Assembly (NCBI GenBank): GCA_945872365.1
Contig: CAMBZJ010000019.1
Span: forward strand, 1 to 62,786
Source: Klebsiella pneumoniae
GTDB lineage: Bacteria; Desulfobacterota; Binatia; UBA12015
DNA length: 62,786 nt
Direction: 5' to 3'
Positions 1-9,235 of this stretch are shown here, in pieces (the first letter of the stretch is position 1; every line of letters begins with the position of its first letter). Under the pieces are notes generated by a model. It made no database searches and had not been told where the DNA came from. It saw nothing but the letters and a program-made list of their open reading frames with translations. A program made the position numbers and the translations under genes.

Positions 1-1
1 G

Positions 2-463
2 GGCGCGCCGGCGCCGATCCTGTTCGTACGTTCGGCCCTGCGCGATCCAGAGCCTGCCTCCGTGTCCGGCGCGGTCCCGACGAACGATGCCGAAGACGGC
101 ATCGACCCCATTGATCCCTGGCTGCGCATGCGCGGCGCCGAGGTTTTCCGCGCCGCCGTCGAACACACGGTCGCCCTGACCCGCGAGGTGCTCGGGATCG
201 CCGGTCTCGCGGCGAGCGACGTCGACCTGCTCGTGCCGCACCAGGCCAACCTGCGCATCGTGCGGTCGATGATCGCGCAACTCGGGATCGCCGAGGGGCG
301 GGTCGAACTGAACCTCGACCGCTGCGGCAACACGTCGGCGGCCTCGATCCCGGTTGCGCTCTCCGAGGCGCTCGCGGCGGGGCGACTCGCCGCGGGAAAG
401 GTCGTCGTGCTGAACGCGGTCGGCGGCGGCCTCACCGCGGGAGCGCTCGTCGCGCGATGGTGA
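2..463 (+). CDS. fabH: 3-oxoacyl-ACP synthase III (FabH), C-terminal part, cut by window edge
   Basis: The frame is open from base 2, so the N-terminus lies outside the window. The visible C-terminal half carries the KAS III signature: a PHQAN motif near 236, with the catalytic His, and a GNTSAAS motif near 326, with the catalytic Asn, ending in the usual Gly-rich GGGLTAG tail. FabH condenses an acyl-CoA starter with malonyl-ACP in fatty acid synthesis. The active-site Cys is not visible. KAS III homologues also act in secondary metabolism and beta-ketoacyl-CoA chemistry, so the exact substrate is open. The stop overlaps the next start as ATGGTGA, which suggests translational coupling with the YfhO-like gene. 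Confidence 0.9.
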   Translation, partial: GAPAPILFVRSALRDPEPASVSGAVPTNDAEDGIDPIDPWLRMRGAEVFRAAVEHTVALTREVLGIAGLAASDVDLLVPHQANLRIVRSMIAQLGIAEGRVELNLDRCGNTSAASIPVALSEALAAGRLAAGKVVVLNAVGGGLTAGALVARW

Positions 464-3129
464 GCGAGGCCGTGCCCCCGGGGCTGGAAGCCGGCGTGGG
501 CGCGGCCGTGCCCCCGGCCAGGGGCGCGTTGTTGGCGATCGCGCTGCTGCTGGTCGCCCTCGTCGTCGCTTTTGCCGACGTGCTCTTCGCGGGACGCACG
601 TTGTCGCCGTCCTCGCGCGTCCCCGGCGTGTTGCCTGGCGGCCCGGTGGGCGCTTCCCCGATGTCCGCGAGCACGGCCGTGCGCGATCCCGAGGGCGCGG
701 CCTGGGTCGACGAACCCGCTCCCTACCTGGTGCACGACGCGCTCGCTTCGGGTCGCCTGCCGCTGTGGAATGCGCGCGAGGGACTCGGCCTGCCGCTGCT
801 CGGCAATCCGAATACCGCGGCGCTCGCGCCGCTGCAGTGGCCGGTCGAACTGTACCCCGGAGCGCGGGTTCAGGACCTTGCCTGGCTCGCGCGCGCGCTC
901 GCCCTCGGCGTCTTCACCTGGCTCCTCGCGCGGCGCCTCGGGTGCGGGCCGGCGGGTGCCTTCGCCGCGGCGGGCGCAATCATGCTGTCGGGTCAGACCG
1001 TCGCCTGGATCGCCCACCACCCGTTGCACACCGACGCCTTCGTGCCGCTGGCACTCTGTGCTGCGCTCGGTCTGCCCGAGAGCGGGCGTCGCGGCGTCGC
1101 CCTGCTCGCCCTTGCCGTCGCCGCGGGACTGCTCGGACTGAAGCCGCAGAGCGCGCTCGTCGCCGGGGTCGCGGGCGTCGCCTGGCTCGTCGCCGAGGCG
1201 ACGGAGAACCCGGGGAGCACGCCGGGGCGTCGTGCCCCGCGCCCGCGTGTTGCGGCTCGCCTCGCCCTTGCGGCCGCGGGGCTCGGTCTCGGCGCACTCC
1301 TGGCGGGCGTGGCCCTCGTGCCGTTCGCCGAGACCTGGTCTCAGGCGAGTCCGCTCGTGCGCGCCGGGCGCAGTACGCAATCCGAGTGGACGGTCCCGGC
1401 CTCGAGCGCATGGTCGCTCCTCGGACGCGTCGCGGGCGGGTCCCCCGCTGCGGGGCTTCCCTACGCCGGCGCGGGCGTGCTGCTCGCCGCGACCGCGGGA
1501 CTCGTCCGGGCGCGCCGTCGGCCGATCGCATGGGCGCTTGGCGCGACTGCACTGCTCTTCTTCGGGCGCATCCACGGACTGCTCCCCGTTTCTCTCGCCG
1601 GGATTCCGCTCGTCGGGTCGATCCAGTTCGTGAAGTACTGCTTCCCGGCCTATCTCGCGCTGGCCCTGCTCGCGGGACTTGGGCTCACGCCCGCGTCCGA
1701 CCGACATGGGCCGCGGCGCGTCGGCACGGCCGAACCGTATCTCGCCTGGCTGCTCGCCGCGGCACTCGTCGCGGAACTCGCCTGGAACGCGCGAGTGCCG
1801 CGCCCACGACGCGTGCCGCTCTTCACGCCCGCGCCGTGGGTGGACGCGCTGCGCGCGCTCGAACGGGATCGACCGGGACGCATGAGCGGCCCGGCCGACC
1901 TGGCTCCGCCACTGGTCTCCGGCGCGCTCGGATTCCGCGACCTGCGCTCGATCGACGTGCTCACGCCGGCCGATGCCTGGCGCACGCTGCAGGAGGTCGT
2001 GGCACCGAGTCGCGGCGTCACCTGGATCCTCGCCGACCCGCTGCCGCTGCTCGCCGCGACCGGTCCGGGCGCGGCGGCGGTCGACCTGCGCTGGATCCTC
2101 TCGCGGACGCCCTTGCGCGCGGCGGACCTCCCGGGTGCCGTGCGCTCGGCCAGTGCGGCGCGACGCCTCGTGGCCCTGCTCGCCGACGTCGACACCTGGT
2201 CGATCGAGACCGCGGACCTCGCGGGTGGTCTCGACTCCCGCGGTGGCGAGGAGCGCTTCCACTGGACCTGTCTCACCCCCTGCCGGATGCGCTTCGACCT
2301 GCAGCGGCTCCCGCCGTGGTTCGCACTCGGGCTCGCCGCGGAGGAGAACGCGACCGTGGTCGCGCGACTCTCGTCGACGGCGTCGGGCGGCGAACGCGTC
2401 GAGGCGACCGAGAGCGCCTTGCTGGAACCCGATGCTTCCTGGCGTGATCTCCGCGTCGCCGCGCCGGTCGGTGCGGCGGGCCGGCCCGGGAGGATCGAGA
2501 TCCGGCTCGAGTCCGACCGTCCCCGGCGCATCTTCGCGGGGGGCGTCGGACCGGCTCCCGCGGTCGCGGAGGAGTCGGCCGGGATCGAGCGCGAGCTCGC
2601 GGCGCGCACGGCGGCGCTCGGCGCGCTCGTCGTGCGCCATTCCGACGCGGATGCGACGATCTACGAGAACACGCGTTCTCTGGGCGCGGTCTGGATGGCC
2701 TCGAGCGTCGTGAGCGCCCCCGATCCCGACGCGGTACGTACCTGCGTTCGCGAGCATCCCGGTGAGGCGGTTGCGTGCGTCGCCGATTCCGATCTCGACA
2801 CGGCTGGCGTCGGTGTTCCGACCGTGTCAGCGGGGCGCGCCACCATCGTTCGCGATGGCGAGGAGGAACTGGTGGTCGAGACCGCTTCGGAGGGTGGCGG
2901 ACTTCTCGTCTTCGCGCGTCTCTTCCACCCGGGATGGCATGCGAGCGTCGATGGCGTGGAAACGCCGCGCATCCGGGTCGACGGCGCCTTGACCGCCGTT
3001 ACGGTTCCGCCCGGCCGTCACCAGGTCGATCTCGCCTACCGGCCGGCCTCGGTGCGTCTCGGCGCGGCATTCTCCCTGCTGGGTGGCGCCCTGCTCGTGG
3101 CGCTCGTCCGCGGAGCGCGCGGTCATTGA
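457..3129 (+). CDS. YfhO-family polytopic membrane protein
   Basis: 890 residues. A hydrophobic N-terminal two-thirds has many membrane segments (first about residues 25-45). A soluble region follows, then a C-terminal domain containing FHPGWHASVDG and VPPGRHQVDLAYRP and a last membrane helix. The phrase GW.A.VDG, followed by R-V-x-G and G-R-H-x-V-x-L-x-Y-x-P, is the hallmark of the YfhO family. In Gram-positive bacteria YfhO is linked to glycosylation of lipoteichoic acid, and the fold is related to GT-C glycosyltransferases. The ATG sits in an ATGGTGA overlap with fabH. Methyltransferase and GT2 genes follow, so a role in assembling or decorating a lipid-linked surface glycan is likely but inferred. 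Confidence 0.8.
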   Translation: MVSEAVPPGLEAGVGAAVPPARGALLAIALLLVALVVAFADVLFAGRTLSPSSRVPGVLPGGPVGASPMSASTAVRDPEGAAWVDEPAPYLVHDALASGRLPLWNAREGLGLPLLGNPNTAALAPLQWPVELYPGARVQDLAWLARALALGVFTWLLARRLGCGPAGAFAAAGAIMLSGQTVAWIAHHPLHTDAFVPLALCAALGLPESGRRGVALLALAVAAGLLGLKPQSALVAGVAGVAWLVAEATENPGSTPGRRAPRPRVAARLALAAAGLGLGALLAGVALVPFAETWSQASPLVRAGRSTQSEWTVPASSAWSLLGRVAGGSPAAGLPYAGAGVLLAATAGLVRARRRPIAWALGATALLFFGRIHGLLPVSLAGIPLVGSIQFVKYCFPAYLALALLAGLGLTPASDRHGPRRVGTAEPYLAWLLAAALVAELAWNARVPRPRRVPLFTPAPWVDALRALERDRPGRMSGPADLAPPLVSGALGFRDLRSIDVLTPADAWRTLQEVVAPSRGVTWILADPLPLLAATGPGAAAVDLRWILSRTPLRAADLPGAVRSASAARRLVALLADVDTWSIETADLAGGLDSRGGEERFHWTCLTPCRMRFDLQRLPPWFALGLAAEENATVVARLSSTASGGERVEATESALLEPDASWRDLRVAAPVGAAGRPGRIEIRLESDRPRRIFAGGVGPAPAVAEESAGIERELAARTAALGALVVRHSDADATIYENTRSLGAVWMASSVVSAPDPDAVRTCVREHPGEAVACVADSDLDTAGVGVPTVSAGRATIVRDGEEELVVETASEGGGLLVFARLFHPGWHASVDGVETPRIRVDGALTAVTVPPGRHQVDLAYRPASVRLGAAFSLLGGALLVALVRGARGH

Positions 3130-3167
3130 AGCCCACCGGCCCCGCCGCTAGAGTTTCCGCGCGCACG

Positions 3168-5027
3168 ATGGAATCCGGACCGGCCGACAGCCACCCGCTC
3201 CCCTCGACCGTTCTCCAGGAGCGCTACGGCGCCGGGTACTTCCGGGGCGAGAACAGCGGCTTCTCGCAGGACGGCTACGAGAACCTCCACGCCTCGTGGC
3301 GTCACTGGATGGACTTCGTGCGCGCCGAGGTCGGGGACGGTGCCCGCTGGCTCGACGTCGGCTGCGCTTACGGATTTCTCGTCGGCGAGGCGCTCGACGG
3401 CGGGTTCCGGGCGTTCGGTGTCGATGCGAGCCGCTGGGCTGCGCAACGGGTCGCCGGCTGCGTTCCGACGGCCGCGGGGCGGGTCGGGCTCGCCCACGCC
3501 GAGCATCTACCGTTCGCCGATGCCTCCTTCGACGTCGTGAGCGCCTTCGACGTGCTCGAGCACGTGCCCGACCCCGCGGCGGTGGTCGCCGAGTGCGCGC
3601 GCCTGCTGCGTCCGGGCGGCTTGTTGCTCGCGGCGACGCCTGACCCGCTGCTGTTCGGCCGCGAGGAGCCGACCCACGTTGCCGAGCGTCCGCCGTCCTT
3701 CTGGGTGCGGGCTTTCGAAGACGCGGGCCTGGGCACGACGCTCCGTTTCTTCCAGGCCGAGTTCAACTGTGAACTCGTCGGGCGCCGTGCGGGCGAGCCA
3801 CCGGTCGTGGCATGGGATGCGCTGGGTACGCCCGATCCGGTCCTGCGCACGAGCGGCGACCCGCATCTCCGCGCCTGCCTGCGCAGCGGTTTCGGCGAGC
3901 GCCTGCCCGACGACGCACGCGTGCTGGGCGACGGCGCGATGGTCTATCTCCTCAATACGGCCGCGACGCCGCTCGAGGTCGAGGTCGAAATCGACTGCGT
4001 GGATCCGGGCCTGCTGAAGGTCGCTCTCGACGGGCGGATCGAGGCGCACTTTGCCGACGACGGTCCGGAGCGCCGGGTACGACGGGCCCGCCTCGTCGTT
4101 CCCTGCGGCGGGCACGGGTTGCGCTTCGCCCTGTCGCGCGGCTGGTCGCGACTGCACCGGCTCGCGTTCGCGGCCGCGCCCGCGGCGGTCGAGCCGCTGC
4201 TCTCGAGTCTGCCCTTCGACCTGTACGAGCGCTATGCGCTGGCGGTCGCCGTCGTCGAGCGGCTCGCGCCCGGGGCGCACTCCCTGCTCGACGTCGGCGG
4301 CACGATGGGCGGCGATGCCGGGCACCTCGCCTGGACCGGGGATTTCTTCCCGGGATTCGACGTGGCCGTCGTCGACACCCGCTGGGCCGACGTGCCCGGG
4401 CACGTCCTGGTCGAAGCAGGCCGCCCACTGCCGTTTGCCGCCCGCTCGCGCGACGTGGTCGTCGCGATGGACGTGCTGGAGCACGTGCCGGGGGCACAGC
4501 GCGAGAACTGGCTCGCGGAGGTCTGGCGGGTCGCCGGCGACCTGCTGTTGCTGGCCAATCCGTTCGCGACGCCCGGGGTGGCCGACGCCGACCGCTTCCT
4601 GCACGAGTTCATCCGCTCGCGCTACGGCTACGAGCACCGCTTCCTCGCCGAGCACCTCGCGCATGGTCACCCCGACCTGGAAGCGACCTGTGCATTCTTC
4701 CGCGCACGCGGCGCCGGGGTGGCGGTGCTGCCCTCGGGCCACCTGCCGTCCTGGCTGCTCCTGCAGACGATGAACGCCTGGCTCTCGCACCCCGAGCAGG
4801 ATCGCGCCTTTGCCGAGGCGAACCGCGCGGCGAACCGGGCGATTGGCCTCGGCGGCTGCGTCGAGCCGGCGTACCGACACCTGGTCGTGGTCGACCGGCG
4901 CGGGGGAGACCCGCTGCGCCGGCTCGCCGACCTCGCGCCGGCGCGGCCTCCGGACGCCGAGGCGCTGCGCGCGGCCTTCGCCGCGCTTCCCGACGGCCTC
5001 GCCCCGCGCCCGGTGCCCGGGAGTTGA
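3168..5027 (+). CDS. Fusion of two SAM-dependent methyltransferase domains
   Basis: 619 residues with two class I methyltransferase modules. The first has the SAM-binding motif LDVGCAYG near residue 64 and DVLEHVPDP further on. The second has LLDVGGTMGGDAG near residue 376 and a second DVLEHVPG. The linker (about 230-340) contains beta-rich sequence that I do not recognise. Start: ATG 3168 gives an MESGPADS N-terminus; the open frame extends upstream into the YfhO gene but without homology. Its place between a YfhO gene and GT2 genes suggests methylation of a glycan or of a sugar-lipid intermediate. Whether both domains are active cannot be told from sequence. Confidence 0.85.
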   Translation: MESGPADSHPLPSTVLQERYGAGYFRGENSGFSQDGYENLHASWRHWMDFVRAEVGDGARWLDVGCAYGFLVGEALDGGFRAFGVDASRWAAQRVAGCVPTAAGRVGLAHAEHLPFADASFDVVSAFDVLEHVPDPAAVVAECARLLRPGGLLLAATPDPLLFGREEPTHVAERPPSFWVRAFEDAGLGTTLRFFQAEFNCELVGRRAGEPPVVAWDALGTPDPVLRTSGDPHLRACLRSGFGERLPDDARVLGDGAMVYLLNTAATPLEVEVEIDCVDPGLLKVALDGRIEAHFADDGPERRVRRARLVVPCGGHGLRFALSRGWSRLHRLAFAAAPAAVEPLLSSLPFDLYERYALAVAVVERLAPGAHSLLDVGGTMGGDAGHLAWTGDFFPGFDVAVVDTRWADVPGHVLVEAGRPLPFAARSRDVVVAMDVLEHVPGAQRENWLAEVWRVAGDLLLLANPFATPGVADADRFLHEFIRSRYGYEHRFLAEHLAHGHPDLEATCAFFRARGAGVAVLPSGHLPSWLLLQTMNAWLSHPEQDRAFAEANRAANRAIGLGGCVEPAYRHLVVVDRRGGDPLRRLADLAPARPPDAEALRAAFAALPDGLAPRPVPGS

Positions 5028-5032
5028 CCGCC

Positions 5033-6109
5033 GTGGATCCGACTCGAGCGGTGACCGCGGCCGGAGGGCGCGCGCCCGAGATCTCGATCGCAATCGTCAC
5101 CTGCGACCGTCGCACCCTGCTCGCGGAATGCCTCGCCTCGATCGACGCGCTGGACTATCCCGCGGACCGGATCGAGATCCTGGTCTTCGACAACGGATCG
5201 ACCGACGGCACCCGCGAGTGGCTGCTGGCGGAGCGTCCGGCCGTGCGCCTGCTCGAGTCGCCGACCAACCTGGGCTTCGCCCTGCCGAACGATCGTTGCG
5301 CCGAGGCGGCCGCGGCCCCGTTGCTCTGCCTGCTGAACAACGACGTGCGCGTGCACCCGGACTTCCTGCGCGAACTCGTCGCGGCGCGTGCGCGCCACGG
5401 AGCGGCCTGCGTCGGGGCCCGCATCCTCGACGCCTCGGGGCGGAGGATCGAGTTCGACGGCGGGGTGATGAACTTCTACGGCCACGCGGCGCCGCGCGGC
5501 CACGGCGAACCCGCGGACCCCGAAAATCGCGGGGCGGAGGGCGACGCCTTCGCCTCGCTCTTCGCCAGCGGCGGCGCGATGCTGGTCGATCGCGCGGTCT
5601 TCCTCGAGACGGGTGGTTTCGACGAGGACTTCTTCGCCTACTTCGAGGACGTCGACTTCGGCTGGCGTGCCTGGGTGCTCGGCCACCGGGTCGTGGTCGC
5701 CCCGCGCGCGATCGCATGGCACCGGGAGCACGGCAGCGAAGGCCTGCTCGGGCCGGGCCGGCGCATGGAGCTGCTGGAGCGCAACGCGCTCCTCGCGGTC
5801 TTCAAGAACTATGAACCCGAGCGTTCGGCACGGGTCTGGCCCTGCGCCCTGGCGCTCGCCTCGGAGCGGGCCCGCCTCGAGCCGGGGCGGGCGCAGGCCT
5901 GCGAGCGGGGAATCCTCGGCGCGCTCGCCCTGCTGCCGCGGGCCCGGGCCCGCCGCGAGGCGATCGAGGGCCGGCGGTTGCGCAGCGACGCGGAAATCGC
6001 TCCGCTCTTCCTGGAACCGTTCCGTCCGCCGATCGGCGGAGCGGAGTATGTCGCGCGGCAATCGGAACTCGCGCGGTCGTTCGGCGCGGCGGATCTGTTC
6101 GCCGACTGA
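5033..6109 (+). CDS. Family 2 glycosyltransferase
   Basis: About 358 residues. GT-A fold motifs are in order: SIAIVTCDR at the first strand, DNGSTDG near residue 53, NNDV (the metal-binding DXD-like motif) near 102, and EDVDFGWRA near 206, the acceptor-side motif of rhamnosyltransferase-like GT2 enzymes. There is no signal peptide and no clear membrane helix, so it is probably cytoplasmic or membrane-associated. The start is GTG 5033, six bases after the upstream stop; TTG 5024 is the alternative. It probably transfers a nucleotide-activated sugar onto a lipid-linked or surface glycan. Sugar specificity cannot be predicted. Confidence 0.88.
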   Translation: MDPTRAVTAAGGRAPEISIAIVTCDRRTLLAECLASIDALDYPADRIEILVFDNGSTDGTREWLLAERPAVRLLESPTNLGFALPNDRCAEAAAAPLLCLLNNDVRVHPDFLRELVAARARHGAACVGARILDASGRRIEFDGGVMNFYGHAAPRGHGEPADPENRGAEGDAFASLFASGGAMLVDRAVFLETGGFDEDFFAYFEDVDFGWRAWVLGHRVVVAPRAIAWHREHGSEGLLGPGRRMELLERNALLAVFKNYEPERSARVWPCALALASERARLEPGRAQACERGILGALALLPRARARREAIEGRRLRSDAEIAPLFLEPFRPPIGGAEYVARQSELARSFGAADLFAD

Positions 6110-6128
6110 TCGTGCGGGGGAGGTGAGG

Positions 6129-7310
6129 GTGGAACGCGGAGGATGGTCGAGGCGCCGGCTGCTGCGCCGGGGTGCGGGTCTGGTTGCGACCAGCGTGTTC
6201 GGTCCGATCGCACGCGGCGTCGCACCGGCTTTGGCCGACGTACCGTTTTCGTCCGCGACGCCTGGCGGGGCGGCGGCCGACGCGCTTTCGCCGGAGCGAG
6301 CCGCCGACCTGCACACCGCGGGATTGTTGCGCGAGATCATCGATCGCCGGGCGCTCGTCGCCGATCCCGGCGTGCCGAACCTGCCCTGGCTCTGGGCGCA
6401 CGTGATCCTCGCGCTGGGCCCCGATGTCCGCAGGGGCGGCAAGCCGATTCTCGACGAGATGGTGGCCGACTCGCTCGAGATCGTGACCCTCGACGGCAAG
6501 TCGTACCCGCGCTTCACGCCTGCGCTCGAGCGTCATCCCTTTCACTTCCTGCAGATCCTGCAGGCGACGGACGTGCCCTACGACCGCCGCTTCGTCACCC
6601 CGCGCGGCAACTACACGCGGCGCGAGATCGTCGCGGGATCCGAGGCGGTCTACGAACCGGCTCGGGCGGGCGACGACGAGGCCTCGTGGGCGATCTGCGT
6701 GCTGACGAACGAGTTCCAGCCCGATCACGACCGCTTCAAGACGGCGCGTGGTGCGGAGATCGACGTCGCAGATCTTGTCGAGGCCCACCTGCGGGACACC
6801 GAGGCGGTCTACGCCCCGATCTTCGCGAGCATGGACCAGGGCAAGGGCTACGGACGCGGCCCGGTCCACGGCAAGGCGTGCAACGGCGCGCACCTGGTCT
6901 ACGGCCTGATCGACGCGCTCCGCCACGGCTACCGCGGCGGCTCCCTGCCCGGGCGCTTCGAGCGGCTGCTGCGCGCGACGATCTTCCGGCTGCAACTCGA
7001 GCAGAAGCTGGTCGATGCCTCCCTGCGCGGCGACGACCCGATGGTCCGGTTGAACGCCGACGCGATCAAGCTCTCGTTTCTCGGCCACCTGATCGAGGAT
7101 ATCGGCTACGGCGTGAAGTGCGGCGTGGTGAAGCTCGGTGCCGACGACCAGCGCGCGGTCGCCCGCGCGAGAGTCCAACTTGGCGAAGTGGTCGGGCGCC
7201 TGGCGGGAGAGCACGATCTCGACCGCCTGCGGGCCGAGGTGCCGGGTGCCTACTCGGTCCTGCTTGGCGACGCCTGCCACGCGCTGCGCGGGATCCGGTA
7301 CTGGACGTGA
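6129..7310 (+). CDS. Tat-exported protein of unknown function
   Basis: About 393 residues. The N-terminus has a twin-arginine signal: SRRRLLRRGAGLVATS, then a hydrophobic stretch ending near ALADVP. The start is GTG 6129, five bases after a strong GGGGGAGG; GTG 6123 is possible. I do not recognise the mature domain. It looks mainly helical and has polar motifs such as HPFHFLQ, RGNYTRREIV, HGKACNGAHLVYG and FLGHLIEDIGYG, with several His, Cys and Asp residues that could form a metal or catalytic site. The stop overlaps the next start as GTGATG. Sitting inside a run of glycosyltransferases, it may be a periplasmic glycan-processing enzyme, but that is inference. Confidence 0.75.
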   Translation: MERGGWSRRRLLRRGAGLVATSVFGPIARGVAPALADVPFSSATPGGAAADALSPERAADLHTAGLLREIIDRRALVADPGVPNLPWLWAHVILALGPDVRRGGKPILDEMVADSLEIVTLDGKSYPRFTPALERHPFHFLQILQATDVPYDRRFVTPRGNYTRREIVAGSEAVYEPARAGDDEASWAICVLTNEFQPDHDRFKTARGAEIDVADLVEAHLRDTEAVYAPIFASMDQGKGYGRGPVHGKACNGAHLVYGLIDALRHGYRGGSLPGRFERLLRATIFRLQLEQKLVDASLRGDDPMVRLNADAIKLSFLGHLIEDIGYGVKCGVVKLGADDQRAVARARVQLGEVVGRLAGEHDLDRLRAEVPGAYSVLLGDACHALRGIRYWT

Positions 7311-9235
7311 TGCCGGACCCGGCGGCCCCGACGGAGTCGCCCGGTGCGGCCGGCGCGGTCGCGCCGGAAACCTGCGTCGTTTCGCCGTCGCTGAGCATCG
7401 TCATCGTGAACTGGAACGGGGCCGAGTACCTGCCGGCCTGCGTCGCCGCCGTCGCCGGGCCGGATCGCGAGATCCTGGTGGTCGACAACGGCTCGACCGA
7501 CGGGAGCCGTGCGCGGCTCGACGCGGCCGCGGCGCCGGTGCGCTGGATCGAGACCGGGGCGAACCTGGGCTTCGCCCGGGCGGCCAACCTCGGGCTGCGC
7601 GCGGCGCGCGGTCGCCACGTGCTCTTCCTGAACCCCGATACCGTCGCCGGCGAGGCCGCCCTCGACGCCGCTCGCGCAGCTCTCGACGCCGACCCGGCAA
7701 CCGGACTCGTCTCGGTCGCGATCGTCGACGAGCGAGGGGAGAAGGTGCCCACGGTCGAGCCCTTCTTCTCGCTGCGCGGCCTGCTCGGGGGGCGCTGGCA
7801 GTCGCGCGTCTCGGCTCCCGGGGGAACGGGGCCGGTCCGCGTCGACTGGTGCCACGGGGCCTTCCTGCTCGGGCGCCGCACGGAGTTGGCCCGGCTCGGC
7901 GGGTTCGACGAGCGCTTCTTCCTCTACGCCGAGGACATGGACCTCTGCCGGCGCGTACAGGAATCGGGGAAGGCCGTCGTCTATTTGCCCCAGGTGTCGA
8001 TCTACCATCGAGGAAACGCGGCCGGAGAGGCGCTGCTCGGCGAAAAGCGCTCGGCGGCCATCCTGGCGAGCCAGCTCCTGGACTACCGCTCGCGCCGCGG
8101 CGCGGCCGCCAGCGCGGCCCTGCGCTGTGCCGCCGCGTCCTATTTCGGGCTGCGCTGGGCGATCGAACGGCTGAGCGGCGACGGCGGAGGGGCGGCCGGG
8201 CACCATCGTGCACTCGCGCTGGTCGCGCTGCGCGGTCCTGGCGCCGGCCCGCGCGCCGAGGCTTCGCGCCGCGCGGCCGCGGCGGCGGCCCGCCTGGCCG
8301 CCGCCCCGCGCCGCGACGCCCTGGCGGAGCCGGCACGGTTACGGGAGGCGATCACCATCGCCGTCCTGGCGCGTGCCGACGAGCCAGCGCTCGGCACGAC
8401 GCTGCGTTCGCTCGAACGCGCAGCGGGAACCCTCGCCGCGCGCGGACACGAGATCCACTTCGCCATCTGCGTGAACGGCGAGGAGGGGCGCGCGGCACTC
8501 GCTGACGCCAGGGGCTTCGCCGACTGCATGCGCTCGCTGCGCACCGCCGTCATCCGCGAGCCGCGGGCCGACAAGGCCCGCGCCTGGAACCTCGTCCGCT
8601 CGTCCTGCGCGACCCCGCTGCTCGTCTTCTGCGATGCCGATGTCGACGTCGCGCCGGATGCACTGCTGCGTCTGGTCGAGGCGCTCGAGACTCGGCCGGA
8701 CGCGGCGCTCGCGAGTGCGCGACAGGTGCCGCGGCTCGAGGGGGCGGGCGTCGTCGCCCGGGCGGCGGCGCTGCCCTACAGGTTCGACTTCGGCGTCGTC
8801 GGCGGGCGCCTCTACGCGATGCGCAGCGCCGCCGCGCTGGCCATGCCGGAAGGTCTTCTGCTCGAGGACGGCTGGCTCTCGGCGGAACTCGGCCGGGACC
8901 GCCTGCTCACGGTCGGGGACGCCCGGGTCTTCTTCCGGCCCCCGGCCACCCTCGGCGACTACTTTCGCGAGCGGCTGCGTACCGAGGCCGGCAAGGTCCA
9001 GATTCGCGCCTCCCGCCGCGTCGCGGGAGCGGAGGGCGAACCGATCGCGAGCTATCCCTGGTCGGAGATCCGACGTCAGATCGGCCGTCGCGACTTGCCG
9101 CTCGCCGCGATCAACCTCGGCGTGCGCCTCGGGGCGCGGGCCGCGGCCGAGGTCGCCGCGCGCACCGGCCGGCGCGTGCGCTGGGCCACCATCGGCAGCA
9201 GCAAGCCGCCTCGCGCGGCAGGAGGAGAATCGTGA
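7310..9235 (+). CDS. Two-module family 2 glycosyltransferase
   Basis: 641 residues. Module 1 (about 22-290) has LSIVIVNWNG, DNGSTDG near 59, NPDT near 109 and EDMDLCRRV near 208, typical of rhamnosyltransferase-like GT2. An Ala/Arg-rich stretch (about 290-345) links it to module 2 (about 347-560), which has TIAVLARADE, then a CDADVDV metal motif near 441 and a C-terminal LLLEDGWLSAELG in the acceptor region. Module 2 resembles processive or biofilm-type GT2 enzymes but lacks clear membrane helices. The ATG overlaps the upstream stop, and its own stop overlaps the next GTG. A fused pair could add two sugars in sequence. Confidence 0.85.
   Translation: MPDPAAPTESPGAAGAVAPETCVVSPSLSIVIVNWNGAEYLPACVAAVAGPDREILVVDNGSTDGSRARLDAAAAPVRWIETGANLGFARAANLGLRAARGRHVLFLNPDTVAGEAALDAARAALDADPATGLVSVAIVDERGEKVPTVEPFFSLRGLLGGRWQSRVSAPGGTGPVRVDWCHGAFLLGRRTELARLGGFDERFFLYAEDMDLCRRVQESGKAVVYLPQVSIYHRGNAAGEALLGEKRSAAILASQLLDYRSRRGAAASAALRCAAASYFGLRWAIERLSGDGGGAAGHHRALALVALRGPGAGPRAEASRRAAAAAARLAAAPRRDALAEPARLREAITIAVLARADEPALGTTLRSLERAAGTLAARGHEIHFAICVNGEEGRAALADARGFADCMRSLRTAVIREPRADKARAWNLVRSSCATPLLVFCDADVDVAPDALLRLVEALETRPDAALASARQVPRLEGAGVVARAAALPYRFDFGVVGGRLYAMRSAAALAMPEGLLLEDGWLSAELGRDRLLTVGDARVFFRPPATLGDYFRERLRTEAGKVQIRASRRVAGAEGEPIASYPWSEIRRQIGRRDLPLAAINLGVRLGARAAAEVAARTGRRVRWATIGSSKPPRAAGGES

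Noticed and set aside
980-2609. Long minus-strand open frames antisense to the YfhO-like gene
   Set aside because: They are Arg/Pro/Ala-rich shadows caused by GC-rich codon use, lack homology and lie fully inside a recognised gene.
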